64,000 nucleotides of DNA, from contig NZ_JARBWD010000001.1 in assembly GCF_030140925.1 (NCBI RefSeq), positions 868,001-932,000 of the forward strand. Reading direction: 5' to 3'. The translations under genes were made by a program, and so were the position numbers. This document shows positions 62,524-64,000 of this stretch, piece by piece (position 1 is the stretch's first letter; every line of letters begins with the position of its first letter). Origin of the DNA: Parerythrobacter aestuarii (GTDB lineage Bacteria > Pseudomonadota > Alphaproteobacteria > Sphingomonadales > Sphingomonadaceae). The notes under the pieces are model-generated. The model made no database searches. It saw only the letters and a program-made list of their open reading frames with translations, and had not been told where the DNA came from.

Positions 62524-63834
62524 TTAGGGTCGCCCGATACTCACATACTCAAACCCGCGCCCGCGCACGTCGTCGGGTTGGTAGATATTGCGCAGGTCGA
62601 CCAGCACCGGCGATTTCGCCAGTTCCTTGACCCGGTCGAGATCGAGCGCGCGGAAGGCGTCCCATTCGGTGACGATGGCGACCGCATCCGCGCCTTCGAT
62701 GGCGGCGTAGGGATCGTCGACCATGGTCACTTCCGGCATCAGCGGGCGGGCCTGCTCCATGCCTTCGGGATCGTAGGCCGCAACCTCGACCCCGGCATCG
62801 GTCAGCGTCTGCGCCACGGCAATCGCCGGGCTATCGCGCATGTCGTCGGTGTTGGGCTTGAAGGTCAGGCCGAGCAGCGCGACCTTCTTGCCGCGCGCGG
62901 CGTCCATGCCGCCCAGCGCGTCGAGCACCTTGCGGCCCATCGCGCGCTTGCGGCTGTCGTTGACCTTGACCACAGCTTCCACGATACGCACCGGACTGTC
63001 GTAATCCTCGGCGGTCTTGAGCAGCGCCAGCGTGTCCTTGGGAAAGCAAGAGCCGCCATAACCGGGCCCCGCATGCAGAAACTTTGCGCCGATGCGGCCA
63101 TCCATGCCGATGCCGCGACTGACATCCTGCACATTGCCACCAACCTTTTCGCACAGGTCCGCCATCTCGTTGATGAAGGTGATCTTGGTCGCAAGGAAGG
63201 CGTTGGCGGCGTATTTGATCAGCTCGCTCGAGCGACGGCTGGTGAACAGGATCGGCGCTTCGTTGAGGAACAGCGGGCGATAGACTTCACTCATGACCTC
63301 GCGGCCGAATTCGTCCTCTGCGCCGATGACTATGCGGTCGGGGCGCTTGAAATCGCCAATGGCAGCGCCTTCGCGCAAGAATTCGGGGTTGGAGACGACC
63401 GAGAACTTCTGGCTGGTGCCGCTATTGCGGATGATCCGCTCGACCTCATCACCTGTGCCGACGGGGACTGTCGACTTGGTCACGATCACAGCCTCGTTGG
63501 CAAGGTTCTCGCCCACTTCCTGCGCCACCGCATAGACGAAAGTAAGGTCGGCATGGCCATCGCCCCGGCGACTGGGGGTGCCAACGGCAATGAAGATTGC
63601 CTGTGCACCCTTGATGCCTTCTGCCAGATCCGTGGTGAAGCTGAGCCGTCCGGCTTTCACATTGCTTTCGACGAGCGCGTCGAGCCCGGGCTCGTAGATC
63701 GGCATGATGCCTTCGTGCAGGCGATCGATCTTCGACTGATCCTTGTCGATGCAAACCACATCATGGCCGAAATCGGCGAAACAGGCTCCGGACACAAGGC
63801 CGACATAGCCCGAACCGACCATCGCGATTTTCAT
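62524..63834 (-). CDS. ugd: UDP-glucose 6-dehydrogenase
   Basis: The 436-residue protein has the NAD-binding GSGYVGLVSGACFADFG motif, the dehydrogenase core with the catalytic Cys in GYGGSCFPKD (about C260) and a C-terminal UDP-binding domain. It makes UDP-glucuronate for exopolysaccharide or LPS. Its ATG overlaps the stop of the upstream phosphoesterase gene (ATGA). No other sugar-nucleotide gene is in the window. Confidence 0.96.
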   Translation of the reverse strand: MKIAMVGSGYVGLVSGACFADFGHDVVCIDKDQSKIDRLHEGIMPIYEPGLDALVESNVKAGRLSFTTDLAEGIKGAQAIFIAVGTPSRRGDGHADLTFVYAVAQEVGENLANEAVIVTKSTVPVGTGDEVERIIRNSGTSQKFSVVSNPEFLREGAAIGDFKRPDRIVIGAEDEFGREVMSEVYRPLFLNEAPILFTSRRSSELIKYAANAFLATKITFINEMADLCEKVGGNVQDVSRGIGMDGRIGAKFLHAGPGYGGSCFPKDTLALLKTAEDYDSPVRIVEAVVKVNDSRKRAMGRKVLDALGGMDAARGKKVALLGLTFKPNTDDMRDSPAIAVAQTLTDAGVEVAAYDPEGMEQARPLMPEVTMVDDPYAAIEGADAVAIVTEWDAFRALDLDRVKELAKSPVLVDLRNIYQPDDVRGRGFEYVSIGRP

Positions 63835-64000
63835 ACCAGCGTTTCCTTTTTCTCGACGGAGATCGCGCCGTCCGTTTCAACTGCCTGGATCACCCGCCGC
63901 GTCGTGCCTTCCAGCACGAGTGCGGTCAGTCGACCGAAGCGGAATGCCCCGGTGTCGATCCCGATGCGATTGGCCCGTACATCGATATCCTCAAAGATTG
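63831..64000 (-). CDS. metallophosphoesterase, C-terminal part (5' end outside window)
   Basis: The last 55 or so codons read ...RIGIDTGAFRFGRLTALVLEG..., ending ETLV. The IDTGA-x-x-x-GRLTALVLEG ending is typical of calcineurin-like Ser/Thr phosphatases or symmetrical diadenosine tetraphosphatases in alphaproteobacteria. Only the C-terminus is visible, so the exact enzyme is unclear. Its stop overlaps the ugd start. Confidence 0.75.
   Translation of the reverse strand, partial: IFEDIDVRANRIGIDTGAFRFGRLTALVLEGTTRRVIQAVETDGAISVEKKETLV

Noticed and set aside
1..64000. CRISPR array, prophage, insertion sequence or integrase genes
   Set aside because: No regularly spaced repeats, cas-like genes, transposase or integrase motifs, or phage structural genes were seen on either strand.

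Overview
This window looks like chromosomal DNA from an alphaproteobacterium of the order Sphingomonadales, most likely an Erythrobacter or Altererythrobacter-type organism. The reasons are the high GC content, a complete Entner-Doudoroff operon, a ChpT phosphotransferase, two TonB-dependent receptors, TPR-sulfotransferases, an alphaproteobacterial RNase P RNA, and a copy of the dispersed sphingomonad palindrome whose spurious translation reads VRPEPVEG. The taxonomic call is inference from gene content; no search was run. The layout is dense and mostly ordinary core genome, with many four-base or one-base start/stop overlaps.

Positions 1-8274 (minus strand) hold glucose catabolism: zwf, edd, glk and eda are chained by overlaps and end in a PEP-carboxylase-like gene whose catalytic motifs are altered; a transglutaminase-like protease lies upstream. 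Positions 8325-11761 carry an ECF sigma factor, its RskA-type anti-sigma factor and a trimeric YadA-like adhesin behind a long structured leader. Positions 11838-23235 carry rimO, small membrane or secreted proteins, a potassium channel, the nlpD-like/surE/serS group, a sulfotransferase, an alpha/beta hydrolase, tRNA-Val and sppA. Positions 23347-26050 carry pyrB, a degenerate dihydroorotase and a PilZ protein.

Positions 26144-30298 form a probable cell-division or positioning cluster: a ParA ATPase and a ribbon-helix-helix partner flanked by two SPOR-domain proteins. Positions 30397-38490 contain a DUF418 membrane protein, a predicted Fur-controlled bfd and nearby bfr, a lower-GC membrane protein, der, a CHAP protein, tRNA-Leu and a trigger factor with a histone-H1-like tail. 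Positions 38516-46760 contain an amidase/TonB-receptor pair, clpP, clpX and a TPR-sulfotransferase. Between clpX and the sulfotransferase sits a DUF559 nuclease gene framed by two inverted 57-nt structured repeats; this is the most unusual object in the window.

Positions 46861-54027 contain a second TonB receptor, a second ECF sigma/anti-sigma pair followed by a fasciclin-domain protein, a cation-efflux transporter, mtgA and rpoH. Positions 54140-64000 contain rluD, a JAMM peptidase, chpT, a cell-wall amidase, aqpZ, rnpB, a pentapeptide/LprI-like fusion, a c-type heme lipoprotein, a TspO-like membrane protein, ugd and the end of a metallophosphoesterase gene.

Two themes recur. Both ECF sigma/RskA modules sit directly upstream of a surface protein gene (YadA, FAS1). 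Several proteins are family members with altered active sites (PEP carboxylase-like, dihydroorotase-like, LytM/NlpD-like, and possibly the DUF559 nuclease), which suggests regulatory or structural roles.
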